Assembly: GCA_030843315.1 (NCBI GenBank)
Contig: JAUUPT010000002.1
Coordinates: 1 to 64,000, forward strand
Direction of reading: 5' to 3'
Length of the DNA: 64,000 nt
From: Bacteroidaceae bacterium
GTDB taxonomy: Bacteria > Bacteroidota > Bacteroidia > Bacteroidales > Bacteroidaceae
The stretch's first letter is position 1. Each line of letters starts with the position of its first letter. Positions 34,070-43,696 of this stretch are shown here, piece by piece. A program made the translations under genes and the position numbers. The notes under the pieces were generated by a model. The model was given only the letters and a program-made list of their open reading frames with translations. It was not told the DNA's origin and did no database searches.

Positions 34070-36397
34070 ATGAAAAAGCAATTATTTTCTATAGCACTTG
34101 CCGCAACCACTCTTGTGGCTTGCGGTCCCGGCGTGCCCCAGCTTGGCAAGGCATCTTTGGATGATGTCATTGCTGCCATGACCCTCGAAGAGAAAGGCCA
34201 CCTGATTGTTGGAACCGGTATGGCCGGTTTCTCGGGTGACAGCGCTGTTATCGGCGAAACCCGCAACCTGGTGCCCGGTGCTGCCGGAACCACTTATCCC
34301 ATTGAACGGCTTGGCATTCCTGCTGTCGTTCTGGCCGACGGCCCTGCCGGGCTCCGTATCAACCCTACGCGCGACGGTGACTCCGCCACTTATTATTGTA
34401 CCCATTTCCCTATCGGAACTTTGCTTGCTTCTACCTGGGATCAGGAACTGGTTGAGAATGTAGGTAAGGCTATCGGTAACGAAGTATTGGAATATGGTGC
34501 CGACGTTCTGCTGGCTCCTGCCTTGAATATCCACCGCAATCCGCTTTGCGGGCGTAACTTCGAGTACTATTCCGAAGACCCCGTGGTGGCAGGCAAGATA
34601 GCCGCTGCCTACGTGCGCGGTGTGCAGAGCAACGGTGTAGGCACTTCCATCAAGCACTTCGCCGTGAACAATCAGGAGACGAACCGTACGGCAACCGATG
34701 CCCGCGTGTCCCAGCGTGCCCTACGCGAGATTTATCTGAAAGGTTTCGAGATAACAGTGAAAGAATCGGCACCCTGGACTGTGATGTCCTCTTACAACTA
34801 CCTGAACGGTACTTATACCTCTGAAAGCAAGGAACTTCAGACTACACTTCTGCGTGACGAATGGGGTTTTGGCGGTATGGTGATGACCGACTGGTTCGGC
34901 GGCAAGAATGTGGTTGCCCAGATGGAAGCCGGCAACGATATGCTGCAACCGGGCACCGACAAACAATATGAAGCTATTATTCAAGCTGTGAAGGACGGTA
35001 AACTGGATGAGGCTGTTCTGGACCGCAACGTAAAACGCATCCTCGAAATGATTCTCCAGACTCCCCACTTCAAAGGATATAAGTTCTCCAATAAGCCCAA
35101 CCTGGAAGCTCACGCTGCGGTTACCCGCCAGTCGGCTACCGAAGGTATGGTATTGCTGAAGAACGATAATGGAGCATTGCCGCTGGCTGCCGGTGTGAAG
35201 AATGTAGCCCTCTTCGGCTGCACTTCCTACGACTTCATTGCAGGCGGCACCGGTTCCGGTAATGTAAACCGCGCTTACACGGTCTCTCTGCTGGATGGCT
35301 TGAACAACGCCGGCTATACGGTAGATGATGCCTTAAAAGCATCATACGAGCAATACATTGCTGCCGAGAAGGAGCGTCTTTCTAAGGAGAAGAAGGGCTG
35401 GTTCATGCCCGATGCCCGTCCTGCCGAGATGGCAGTGGCTCCGCAGGAAATCCAGGCACAAGCTGCTAAAGCCGATGTTGCACTGGTTACATTGGGACGC
35501 ACTTCCGGTGAGTTCCTCGATCGTAAGCTCTCCGACTTCAACCTCAGCAAGGAAGAAGCGCAGATGTTGCAGTCTGTATGCAAAGCCTTCCACGCGGCAG
35601 GCAAAAAAGTGGTAGTAGTGCTCAACATCGGTGGTGTCATTGAAACAGCTTCCTGGAACGGACAGCCGGACGCCATTCTTTGCGCCTGGCAAGCCGGACA
35701 AGAGGGCGGTAACAGTGTAGCCGATGTATTGAGCGGCAAGGCCTCTCCTTCGGGCAAACTTCCGATGACCTTCCCGGTGAAGTTCGACGATGCTGCTTCT
35801 TCTGCCAACTTCCCCATCGACCAGACTGCCAACATCGACATCACGAATGCCGGCGACAAGAAGAGCGATGTGAAGAACGTGGATTATACCAACTACGAAG
35901 AAGGCATCTACGTGGGCTACCGCTACTTCGACAGCTTCGGCAAAGCGGTGTCTTATCCCTTCGGCTACGGTTTGAGCTATACTACCTTTGAATATGCCAA
36001 CCCGGCTATCAAGGCAGATAAGGACGCTTACACCGTTACGGTGGATGTGAAGAATACAGGTAAGGCTGCCGGTAAGGAAGTTGTTCAGCTTTATGTATCG
36101 GCTCCGGGCAGTGACACGATGGACAAACCGGAAAAGGAACTGAAAGCCTTTGCCAAGACAAAGGAACTGCAACCGGGAGAGACGGCTACGGTCACTCTGA
36201 AAGTGAATGCTGCCGACCTGGCTTCCTACGATGCCGCTTCTTCCTCATGGGTAGTGGATGGCGGAACTTATAAGTTCCTCATTGGTGCATCGTCTCGCGA
36301 CATCAAGGCTGCGCTCAATGCCGATGTGGCTGCTGCGACCAGTAAGACAAACGATATCCTGAAGCCTCAGGAAGCTCTCGATATATTGAAGAAATAA
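34070..36397 (+). CDS. GH3 beta-glycosidase, lipoprotein
   Basis: A 775-residue family 3 glycoside hydrolase with lipoprotein signal (TTLVACGP, Cys about 18). The barrel domain carries VLADGPAGLRIN, NVYAP-like VLLAPALNIHR, KHFAVNNQETNR and the catalytic nucleophile Asp 274 in VMTDWFGG. The second alpha/beta sandwich and a C-terminal fibronectin-III-like domain (FGYGLSYTTFEY, VKNTGKAAGKEVVQLYV) follow. GH3 enzymes of this form are usually beta-glucosidases or beta-xylosidases releasing single sugars. It follows the esterase pair by 41 bp and probably ends the operon, since a hairpin follows. Confidence 0.93.
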   Translation: MKKQLFSIALAATTLVACGPGVPQLGKASLDDVIAAMTLEEKGHLIVGTGMAGFSGDSAVIGETRNLVPGAAGTTYPIERLGIPAVVLADGPAGLRINPTRDGDSATYYCTHFPIGTLLASTWDQELVENVGKAIGNEVLEYGADVLLAPALNIHRNPLCGRNFEYYSEDPVVAGKIAAAYVRGVQSNGVGTSIKHFAVNNQETNRTATDARVSQRALREIYLKGFEITVKESAPWTVMSSYNYLNGTYTSESKELQTTLLRDEWGFGGMVMTDWFGGKNVVAQMEAGNDMLQPGTDKQYEAIIQAVKDGKLDEAVLDRNVKRILEMILQTPHFKGYKFSNKPNLEAHAAVTRQSATEGMVLLKNDNGALPLAAGVKNVALFGCTSYDFIAGGTGSGNVNRAYTVSLLDGLNNAGYTVDDALKASYEQYIAAEKERLSKEKKGWFMPDARPAEMAVAPQEIQAQAAKADVALVTLGRTSGEFLDRKLSDFNLSKEEAQMLQSVCKAFHAAGKKVVVVLNIGGVIETASWNGQPDAILCAWQAGQEGGNSVADVLSGKASPSGKLPMTFPVKFDDAASSANFPIDQTANIDITNAGDKKSDVKNVDYTNYEEGIYVGYRYFDSFGKAVSYPFGYGLSYTTFEYANPAIKADKDAYTVTVDVKNTGKAAGKEVVQLYVSAPGSDTMDKPEKELKAFAKTKELQPGETATVTLKVNAADLASYDAASSSWVVDGGTYKFLIGASSRDIKAALNADVAAATSKTNDILKPQEALDILKK

Positions 36398-36416
36398 CAA
36401 AACTTACCCTAAAATG

Positions 36417-36449
36417 CATCCTGCTATATACTTCGTGTATGGCAGGATG
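36417..36449 (+). terminator. hairpin after the first GH3 gene
   Basis: CATCCTGC (36417-36424) pairs with GCAGGATG (36442-36449), extended by a weaker inner TATA/TATG pairing. There is no long T-run, so termination strength is uncertain. A promoter box follows at once. Confidence 0.5.
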
Positions 36450-36452
36450 TGT

Positions 36453-36460
36453 TATCTTTG
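36453..36460 (+). promoter_or_regulatory. -7 box for the second GH3 gene
   Basis: TATCTTTG is a perfect TAnnTTTG, 28 bp before the start at 36488. The second GH3 gene may thus be expressed apart from the HTCS-controlled unit. Confidence 0.6.
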
Positions 36461-36487
36461 CACGCGTAAAAAACTAATATCACAACC

Positions 36488-38977
36488 ATGAACAAAAAGT
36501 TAATCTTATCCTTAGCCCTGTCCGGGCTGGTATTTACTGCCGCAGCACAAACCACCGTTGCACCGGCTATTCCGAGAGACGAAAAGATAGAGCAGCAGAT
36601 TGAGGCTCTGCTCCAAAAGATGACGCTCGACGAGAAAGTCGGGCAGATGTGTGAACTTACTATCGACCTTCTGCAAAAGCGAACCAATCCTTTTGCCGGT
36701 ATGGACCCGAAGAATCCTAAGGTGGGAGACCTTAAGAAGGTATTGAAGAAGTATAAGCTGGAGAAAGAATTTGACCTCTCCAAAGGTATGCCGGGACAAG
36801 ATGTAATGATGCAGATTTATATGCGCATCCAGGGCATCGAGAGTGCGAAAGGCTTCCAAATAGACGAGGCGATGCTCGATAGTGTCATCGGTAAATATAA
36901 AGTAGGTTCCATCCTCAATGTGCCCAACGGCGTGGCGCAGACTCCCGAGAAGTGGCAGGAAATCATCAAGCGCATTCAGGAGAAATCCATGAAGGAGATT
37001 GGTATTCCCTGCGTTTATGGTGTAGACCAGATACACGGAACCACCTATACGCTGGGCGGCACGTTCTTCCCGCAGGGTGTCAATATGGGCGCTACCTTCA
37101 ACCGTGCCTTGACGCGTCGTGGTGCCGAAATCTCCGCTTACGAAACCAAAGCCGGAAGTATTCCCTGGACTTATGCCCCTGTAACCGACCTGGGCCGTGA
37201 CCCGCGCTGGCCGCGTATGTGGGAAAACTATGGCGAGGACTGCTATGTGAATGCTGAAATGGGTCGTGAAGCCATCCTCGGTTTTCAGGGCAATGATCCT
37301 AATAATATCGGAACCAACAATGTGGCCGCCTGTATGAAGCACTTCATGGGTTACGGCGTTCCTGTTTCCGGCAAAGACCGTACTCCGTCGTCCATCACCG
37401 AGCAGGATATGCGCGAGAAGCACTTTGCTCCTTATCTCGAAATGGTTCGTAACGGCGCACTTTCCGTTATGATTAACTCTGCCATGAACAACGGCCTGCC
37501 TTTCCATGCCAACTACGAATTACTGACCAAGTGGCTGAAAGAAGACCTCAACTGGGACGGTATGATTGTGACTGACTGGGCGGACATCAACAACCTTTAT
37601 AGCCGCGACCACATTGCCAAGGACAAGAAAGAAGCTATCAAGCTTGCCATTAATGCCGGTATCGATATGTCTATGGACCCCTACGAATGGAAGTTCTGTA
37701 CGCTCCTTAAAGAACTGGTACAGGAAGGTGAAGTGCCGATGAGCCGTATCGACGATGCTGTTCGTCGTGTGCTGCGTATGAAGTATCGCCTCAATCTGTT
37801 CGAAAAGCCGTACTATGACTTGAAGGACTTCCCTCTCTTCGGTAGTGCCGAACACGCTGCTGCTGCTCTTCAGGCTGCCGAAGAATCTATGGTTCTCTTG
37901 AAGAATGTGGATGGCATTCTCCCGCTTGCCAAAGGTAAGAAACTGCTCCTCACCGGTCCGAATGCCAACTCTATCCGTACCCTTAACGGTGGCTGGTCTT
38001 ATTCATGGCAAGGTGACAAGGCAGATGAGTGCGGTGCCGACTATAACACGATCCTTGAAGCCTTTACCAACAAGTTCGGGGCCGACAACATCGTCTACGA
38101 ACCGGGTGTAACTTATAAGAAAGGCGGTAACTGGTGGGATGAGAACGCTCCCGAGATAGACAAGGCCGTAGCTGCCGCCGCCAACGCCGACTACATCGTA
38201 GCCTGCATCGGCGAGAACTCCTACTGCGAAACTCCGGGTAACCTTACCAACCTCTTCCTCTCTCAGAATCAGCTCGACCTGGTGAAAGCCCTTGCCAAGA
38301 CCGGCAAGCCCGTCATTCTGATACTGAACGAAGGCCGTCCCCGCCTGATAGCCGATATCGAACCTCTGGCACAAGCCGTAGTCGATATTATGCTTCCGGG
38401 TAACTATGGTGGCGATGCTCTTGCCAATCTTCTGGCAGGTGATGCCAACTTCAGCGGCAAGATGCCTTTCACTTATCCAAAGGAAATCAACTCCTTGATT
38501 ACTTACGACTACAAGCCTTGCGAACACATTGGCAAGCAGATGGAAGGTGCTTATAACTACGATGCCCAGGTTTCCGTACAGTGGGCTTTCGGCTATGGTC
38601 TGAGCTACACTACTTTTGCTTACAGCAACTTCAAGGTAGACAAACCTAACTTTACTGCCGATGATGTACTTACTTTCAGCGTTGACGTAAAGAACACCGG
38701 CAATCGCGTAGGTAAAGAAAGCATCCTGCTCTTCAGCAGCGACCTTGTAGCTTCCCTTACTCCCGATAACCGCCGCCTTCGTGCTTTCGAGAAGGTAGAA
38801 CTGAAGCCGGGTGAAACCAAGACCGTGACTCTGAAAGTGAAAGGTTCCGACCTTGCCTTCGTTGGTTATGACGGCAAATGGGTTCTGGAAGCTGGTGACT
38901 TCCGCATCCAGGCAGGTGACCAGGTGATGAACGTGGTTTGCACGGATACTAAGAAGTGGGATACGCCGAATAAATAA
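36488..38977 (+). CDS. GH3 beta-glucosidase, periplasmic
   Basis: A 829-residue family 3 glycoside hydrolase with a cleavable signal peptide (VFTAAAQT, about residue 21) and no lipobox. IPCVYGVDQIHGTTYT, TYAPVTDLGRDPRWPR, KHFMGYGVPVSGKDR and nucleophile Asp 363 in VTDWADI define the barrel; the C-terminal part has FGYGLSYTTFAYSNF and a fibronectin-III-like end. It resembles the BglX type of beta-glucosidase. It is only distantly related to the first GH3, so the two likely differ in sugar preference. It probably acts on oligosaccharides after import. Confidence 0.93.
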   Translation: MNKKLILSLALSGLVFTAAAQTTVAPAIPRDEKIEQQIEALLQKMTLDEKVGQMCELTIDLLQKRTNPFAGMDPKNPKVGDLKKVLKKYKLEKEFDLSKGMPGQDVMMQIYMRIQGIESAKGFQIDEAMLDSVIGKYKVGSILNVPNGVAQTPEKWQEIIKRIQEKSMKEIGIPCVYGVDQIHGTTYTLGGTFFPQGVNMGATFNRALTRRGAEISAYETKAGSIPWTYAPVTDLGRDPRWPRMWENYGEDCYVNAEMGREAILGFQGNDPNNIGTNNVAACMKHFMGYGVPVSGKDRTPSSITEQDMREKHFAPYLEMVRNGALSVMINSAMNNGLPFHANYELLTKWLKEDLNWDGMIVTDWADINNLYSRDHIAKDKKEAIKLAINAGIDMSMDPYEWKFCTLLKELVQEGEVPMSRIDDAVRRVLRMKYRLNLFEKPYYDLKDFPLFGSAEHAAAALQAAEESMVLLKNVDGILPLAKGKKLLLTGPNANSIRTLNGGWSYSWQGDKADECGADYNTILEAFTNKFGADNIVYEPGVTYKKGGNWWDENAPEIDKAVAAAANADYIVACIGENSYCETPGNLTNLFLSQNQLDLVKALAKTGKPVILILNEGRPRLIADIEPLAQAVVDIMLPGNYGGDALANLLAGDANFSGKMPFTYPKEINSLITYDYKPCEHIGKQMEGAYNYDAQVSVQWAFGYGLSYTTFAYSNFKVDKPNFTADDVLTFSVDVKNTGNRVGKESILLFSSDLVASLTPDNRRLRAFEKVELKPGETKTVTLKVKGSDLAFVGYDGKWVLEAGDFRIQAGDQVMNVVCTDTKKWDTPNK

Positions 38978-39006
38978 GTAACGATATCTCTATTGTTATA
39001 ATACAG

Positions 39007-39051
39007 AAGCCGGTAGCTTGCTGAAAATGCCAAGCTATCGGCTTTCCTTTT
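39007..39051 (+). terminator. terminator of the second GH3 gene
   Basis: AAGCCGGTAGCTTG (39007-39020) pairs with CAAGCTATCGGCTT (39031-39044), one mismatch-type pair, followed by TCCTTTT. Confidence 0.75.
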
Positions 39052-39445
39052 CAATCATTTATTCGATAATCTTATTTGTCCATATTTAAGATTTATGATT
39101 CATTATCGCTATTATTGATACGATTTTTGGCTGTATTGTACTTTTTGCCAAACTCAAAATTATAGCTCAGTTTGGTTGGCACAGTGTACCAGGTAAAATG
39201 CTTTCAAGGTATCTATTACGAGTATTTGTAATGTATCAATAGTCTTGTTATTAGTGAGATATGATATTTTGTATGATAGATGGATAAGTCAAAAATAAAA
39301 CTTTGTGTTGCGAATTCCGCTTTTAATTGTACGGTAAAAAGCGTGTTACCTCGATGTATGTCATATCAATAATTTTTAAATCAATTAGATTGTGTTTTTT
39401 TATAAAAACGATAAAAATAGATTGATTATTTTAAAACTTTATTCC

Positions 39446-39453
39446 TATCTTTG
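39446..39453 (+). promoter_or_regulatory. -7 box for the TPM-domain gene
   Basis: TATCTTTG, a perfect TAnnTTTG, about 78 bp before the start at 39524. No clear -33. Confidence 0.5.
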
Positions 39454-39523
39454 TCCACAAATGTTGCGACAAATAAGCCGTTCAAATAGTTATTTGGGAT
39501 TATAATCGTACATACAGTTTTTA

Positions 39524-41539
39524 ATGATAACAGCGACGGTAATGTTGCTGGTCTGTAAACAATCTAAGGCTATGAATAACACTACTTTTAAACAAAAGAT
39601 GCTTACTGTTGCCCAAGTGTGCCGGGTGATTTGCAGCGTTGTTATAAATCAGAAGAAAGTGGCTTTTCTTTTATTGTTATTATGTTTGTTAGCATCGTGC
39701 TCCAAATCAGATGACATAAACAAGAATTGCTCCTATCTGCCGGTCATTGTAGATGAATCGAATGTGTTGAGTGCGAAAACGCATATGGCATTTAAGAACG
39801 CAGATTATCCTTTAGGTATTGTGCCCGTACTCGTTGGCATTGATTCGATTTCTGCGATAGAGGTCGCTTCCTATGCCGATGCTGTTTTTGATAGTATTGC
39901 TTCAAACAGTCTTGACAGAAAGGCTTTTGAGAGAAGAGGACTGTTATTGGTCGTTTCATGTTCACCGCAGCTGATTCAGGTAAGAGTAGGTAAAGGCTAT
40001 GACATCTATACGAGAATGAAAGGCGCAACTTCAGGGCAAAAATATATTGCTTTGCAGAAGCAGATTGGCGAAAAAGGTTTAGATGAAATGTGCCCAATTT
40101 TTGTAGATTCGGTAATTAGCGAGATAGAAAATTACAGAGCGTTAGCTTGGTATCACAAAATCAGAATAGTAAGTGGCATTCGGATTATTTCTACTTTCTT
40201 TCATGATTTGGGAACTCCTTCAAACAGTTTTTTTAGCCAGTTTTATTTTCGTCCTTTCTTAAAAATGACTGCGTGTATTTATGGATTGACCCGTAGCTGG
40301 ACTTGTTCATTCTTGTTGATTACGGGTGCTATATTTCTCATCGGAGGATTCCTGAAAAGATGGCTTAGTAAAAAAATAAATCCAGATGATGATAAGGATA
40401 TGGCCTATGTTGCTGCTGCGGTTGGAAATATTGTTCAGTCGGCATTGACTCTGTTTATCAGTTTTCCGACAATTGCTGGAGTAACAGTCTTGTCTAATGC
40501 GAGAATGGAGGATTTAATCGTGTTGCAAGCGGCTCATATACCTTATTTGGATGTTATTGACTGGGGAGCAAGTACAAATGTTGTCCCTTCTATATGGTTA
40601 TTGGCTATATTGGTTGTTGTTTTCTATGTGCGTTATATTCTGAAGTTTAGAGGATATTTGTCTCTTTCTACTATGAACGCTCAGGTTCAACAGAATCTTT
40701 ATAATCAAGTCTCCGAAATAAAAGGGGAATGTGACGTTTTATTAAAAGGCGGTAAGATGCGAAGTGCTTTTTATTATGTTCTTGTTTCTATTTTCCATAT
40801 AAATTCTCAACAAGAATCATCTACAGCCAATGATCCGGCAGAGAGTGGCAATGATGAGGCTATTGGAGAAGGGGTGCGTGGCCTTGCCGATACTTTATTC
40901 TTCTACACAGAGGATTCCGTCGTTTACAAAGAACGGCCTATGTTTGCTGTTGTTTCCAATCGGCATCGGGAGGCGCTTGTGTTCTGTTTTGTTATAATGA
41001 TTGGTACAAGTGTCTTGTTGACAGTTCCCATCATATTGTATTTTGTAGCTTTATGGCTTGTCAGTACTATAGTTCGATTGATAGATGAATACAAAATTAT
41101 TAAGAGATGGCGGAAGGTGGGTTTTAACTTCACTTTTAATTATTGGGTCTTCTTTAAAGATAAAAAAGTTTCATTCATAGCATTCTTTGTTTTGGCACTG
41201 GGTATCTTGTTTATTTCTAATCCTTTTGTGAAAGTAGTGCCTGATAGAGAAATCGATAGGAATACTGTAAGTGAAGAAATGCTGGAAGGGATGTATTTCG
41301 CAGCTTCTATCTCAGAGAACGGCTACGAGGGGGCTACAGCCCGTTTGAACAAAGTGAATGAATCGTATTATACTTTGGTGATATATAGTGATATGCCTGC
41401 TATACAGTATGATCTGAGTTATGATATAGAATCATGTATGTTCGAATCTGAGATATTAGGCAAGGGTATTGTTGATTATGCTAAAGATATAGATAAAATA
41501 ACAATTAAATTCGACAAGGGATGGATAATTACAAAATGA
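39524..41539 (+). CDS. TPM-domain membrane protein of unknown function
   Basis: A 671-residue protein. After a hydrophobic segment ending LLASC (about residue 60) comes a TPM domain (about 70-190): VDESNVLS, IEVASYADAVFD and GLLLVVSCSPQLIQVRVGKGYD follow the family pattern. Then about five or six membrane segments are seen between 260 and 580 (LLITGAIFLIGGFL, WLLAILVVVFYV, FCFVIMIGTSVLLTVPIIL, FIAFFVLALGILFI) and a soluble tail. TPM proteins have been linked to membrane protein quality control and phosphatase activity, but this combined architecture is not one I recognise. The start may instead be the ATG at 39572. The stop overlaps the next gene by 19 bp. Its AT-rich codon use differs from neighbours. 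Confidence 0.7.
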   Translation: MITATVMLLVCKQSKAMNNTTFKQKMLTVAQVCRVICSVVINQKKVAFLLLLLCLLASCSKSDDINKNCSYLPVIVDESNVLSAKTHMAFKNADYPLGIVPVLVGIDSISAIEVASYADAVFDSIASNSLDRKAFERRGLLLVVSCSPQLIQVRVGKGYDIYTRMKGATSGQKYIALQKQIGEKGLDEMCPIFVDSVISEIENYRALAWYHKIRIVSGIRIISTFFHDLGTPSNSFFSQFYFRPFLKMTACIYGLTRSWTCSFLLITGAIFLIGGFLKRWLSKKINPDDDKDMAYVAAAVGNIVQSALTLFISFPTIAGVTVLSNARMEDLIVLQAAHIPYLDVIDWGASTNVVPSIWLLAILVVVFYVRYILKFRGYLSLSTMNAQVQQNLYNQVSEIKGECDVLLKGGKMRSAFYYVLVSIFHINSQQESSTANDPAESGNDEAIGEGVRGLADTLFFYTEDSVVYKERPMFAVVSNRHREALVFCFVIMIGTSVLLTVPIILYFVALWLVSTIVRLIDEYKIIKRWRKVGFNFTFNYWVFFKDKKVSFIAFFVLALGILFISNPFVKVVPDREIDRNTVSEEMLEGMYFAASISENGYEGATARLNKVNESYYTLVIYSDMPAIQYDLSYDIESCMFESEILGKGIVDYAKDIDKITIKFDKGWIITK

Positions 41540-42273
41540 TTCTTGGCTTAAGTATGCTTATTGTGCTTTCTGCATGTGGTGACGAGAAGTCTGACGAGAT
41601 GGTTTCTAAGCATAAGTATGATACTGTTGTTGAAGAATGCAATAGTCTAAAAGAACAGCGGCAGGCAACTTTAGACAGGAATGAAGAAAGTGCTAAGCTA
41701 ATTAATACTATTTTTTCTGAACTGAATAGTCTTTCAGGAAGAACTCAGCAGCTTCATAAAGATATAGAGAGTAGTAATATATCTGTAAATAAAAGAATGG
41801 CTTATCAAATTTCGCAAGACTTGGATATTGTAAAAAGGAAGTTACATCAGGTCTCTAATACAGATAGTGATAAAAAAATGCAGGTAATTATTACAAATCT
41901 GCAACAGACAATTGCTCAAAAGGAAACTGAGATAGCTGATTTAATGCAGGTTTTGGAAGAAAAAGATCGGGAAATTGCAACTTTGGGAAATCGAGTAAAT
42001 ACTTTGGGTAGCCAGTTAAGTCAGGCAAATACAGACCTTCAGGAGGCTGAAATGAACCAATGGTTTAATATGGGTAATGAGTTGATGGAAGCTGCAGAGT
42101 TGTTGCCTGATGTAAAAGGTCATGGCAATATGAAAGGAGTGAAAAAGGCAAAGCTACTCATTCTTCAGCGTGCAGTCGTATGTTATGAACGTTCGTATTT
42201 ACTGGGCAATCAAAAAGCAAAAGATAAAAAACAAGTAGCAGAAAAAACGTATCGTACGGTTAAGGATAGATAG
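41521..42273 (+). CDS. coiled-coil lipoprotein of unknown function
   Basis: A 250-residue lipoprotein (MLIVLSACGDE, Cys about 19). Residues 30-180 are strongly heptad-like (LQQTIAQKETEIADLMQVLEEKDREIATLG), so a long coiled coil is expected. The C-terminal 60 residues resemble a helical hairpin (LQRAVVCYERSYLLGNQKAKDKK), like a single TPR. It overlaps the TPM gene by 19 bp, so the two are one operon and likely one envelope complex. No family is recognised. Confidence 0.75.
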   Translation: MDNYKMILGLSMLIVLSACGDEKSDEMVSKHKYDTVVEECNSLKEQRQATLDRNEESAKLINTIFSELNSLSGRTQQLHKDIESSNISVNKRMAYQISQDLDIVKRKLHQVSNTDSDKKMQVIITNLQQTIAQKETEIADLMQVLEEKDREIATLGNRVNTLGSQLSQANTDLQEAEMNQWFNMGNELMEAAELLPDVKGHGNMKGVKKAKLLILQRAVVCYERSYLLGNQKAKDKKQVAEKTYRTVKDR

Positions 42274-42565
42274 TTTGAATCATCTTGTGATCTTCCAATT
42301 CGTGAAGAAGAACTTCAAAACTTCTGCCACTTTCTCTATCTTTAAATTTGAAGGATATAACAAAAAATGCAACAGGTGACAGTGATATCTTATTGTCTAA
42401 TTGATTGATCCATTGCAGGTACCTTGCTTCGAACAGATAGCTGTCGAACAGTTTTGTCGAGTCTCCTTGCTGTCTGTAATAGGCTATGGCGCGGGGCAGT
42501 AGTGTGTCTTCTGCCATTGCAGCTTGCACATAGTGTGATAGCATAGGTATATAGTCTTTTTTCAT
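42260..42565 (-). pseudogene. truncated TPR-type protein gene fragment
   Basis: 101 codons from ATG at 42565. The first 55 residues (AIAYYRQQGDSTKLFDSYLFEARYLQWINQLDN) resemble the helical-repeat part of Bacteroides TPR regulators or sensors. The rest looks unrelated, and the frame ends inside the 3' end of the coiled-coil gene, so the gene seems broken by the rearrangement that joined them. A perfect -7 box (TACATTTG, minus strand 42598-42605) still lies upstream. It could also be a small intact gene; I think that less likely. Confidence 0.4.
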
Positions 42566-42888
42566 TATGCGATGCCTTAACTATTTAGAACAAGAGCCAA
42601 ATGTATGGAAAAGCTTCCACATTCCTATACTACCCAAACAGAATTTCTCAACTTCCTACTACACTCTACACCTGGCGTGCAATTTTCTTATTTTCTGGTG
42701 ATTACGGGTGTATAAGAAATAATGCAAGTTTGTAAGGATTATTTATCACTTGTGCATCCGCGTTGTTAAAACAAGCATAATCCGCTTGTTGTCAGTCGTT
42801 AAGTTGCGTTTCTTGGATTATGTTAAAATCAAGCGTTATACAAACATAGTTACTAAAGAATAACTCATTAACTGTTCTGACACTCTTG

Positions 42889-43140
42889 AATGCCCGTTTG
42901 CTTCATAGTTTATATCCGAAGGCACGGCACATAATGCGGATATGCTTCATCCTTTATTTCGTTTCGCAGTTGCGGACTCTTCGGCTCGCAATTGGAAACC
43001 GTAGAGCCTGTAGTGGGAAACCCTTCGGCCCGCAATTGGGAGACGAAGAAAAGAATCGTGCAAAGCGGCAAAACAATAAGGCAAAGCTCCATTTTCAACA
43101 GGACATTACTGCATTTTGCTGCTACCACTGGCACCTCTAT
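42889..43140 (-). repeat. 250-bp dispersed intergenic repeat, copy B
   Basis: The reverse complement matches 9519-9771 over the full length, including the region with 22-bp period (minus strand, around 42965-43040). The two copies are in opposite orientation 33 kb apart. Between them one single-base length difference (in the run near 43072-43078) interrupts the only long reading frame, and most substitutions change the amino acid. Confidence 0.8.
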
Positions 43141-43145
43141 CTTTG

Positions 43146-43240
43146 CGCCTTAAAAGGGCAAAATCCTATGTATTGTGTATCTTATGCCCTTTCAGGGCGT
43201 AAGGTGAGGGGCATTCTTAAACCCAGGGCGTTGCCCTGGG
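43146..43240. repeat. REP-like palindromic hairpins
   Basis: CGCCTTAAAAGGGCA (43146-43160) pairs with TGCCCTTTCAGGGCG (43185-43199) at 13 of 15 positions. CCCAGGGC (43222-43229) pairs perfectly with GCCCTGGG (43233-43240) around GTT. I recognise the CCCAGGGCGTTGCCCTGGG module as common between genes in Bacteroidota. It adjoins copy B of the 250-bp repeat. Confidence 0.6.
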
Positions 43241-43290
43241 CTGATAGATGAAAGGCTTTCAGCTTAAGGGTGCTCTGGTAAATGCCCAAA

Positions 43291-43320
43291 ACTCTGTGAG
43301 ACTCTGTGTCCTCTGTGGTG
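43291..43320 (+). repeat. CTCTGTG triplet repeat
   Basis: CTCTGTG at 43292, 43302 and 43311. This short intergenic motif recurs in many Bacteroides genomes; its role is unknown. Confidence 0.5.
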
Positions 43321-43665
43321 AACTAAATTCCCATTTTATCCCTTGTGGGTATTATTACGGATAATCATTATAATACTATTTAAGCAGGCTCTTAAAATTA
43401 ATGGGCAGTTAGGAAAATCTTTTTCTCCAGTTGGGAAAAAATATTCAGGAGACTTTTCAATATTACTCCCTATCTTTAAAATTATAAAGAAACACCTTCC
43501 TGAATTAATAGCTTGTGTAAGATTAATAGTGGCGGACATAGAAACCGGTAAACACGAAAGCCTGTTTTCTAAGCATAATTCTTAATCATCAATTCATGCT
43601 TTTCGGGCAACAATGCCGGATAATGTGACGTATCAGCGTTAATTCTTTCTTTTTTTCTCTAATAT

Positions 43666-43696
43666 TTTGTAGTCGAACAGATTATTTATATCTTTG
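43666..43696 (+). promoter_or_regulatory. full Bacteroides promoter for rimP-nusA-infB
   Basis: -33 TTTG (43666-43669) and -7 TATCTTTG (43689-43696) with 19 bp between them: the best match to the Bacteroides housekeeping promoter in this window. It is 68 bp before the rimP start. Confidence 0.8.

Larger units (their letters stand above)
38978..39523. other. 546-bp AT-rich gap
   Basis: Apart from the terminator at 39007 and the -7 box at 39446 I see no gene or repeat here. The sequence is distinctly AT-rich, as in the two genes that follow. Confidence 0.6.

Noticed and set aside
43343..43585. 80-codon plus-strand open frame in the gap before rimP
   Set aside because: No promoter box close to its start, no recognisable motif, odd composition (run of Ile at the N-terminus), and an overlapping frame on the other strand of similar length. 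A real small gene cannot be excluded.
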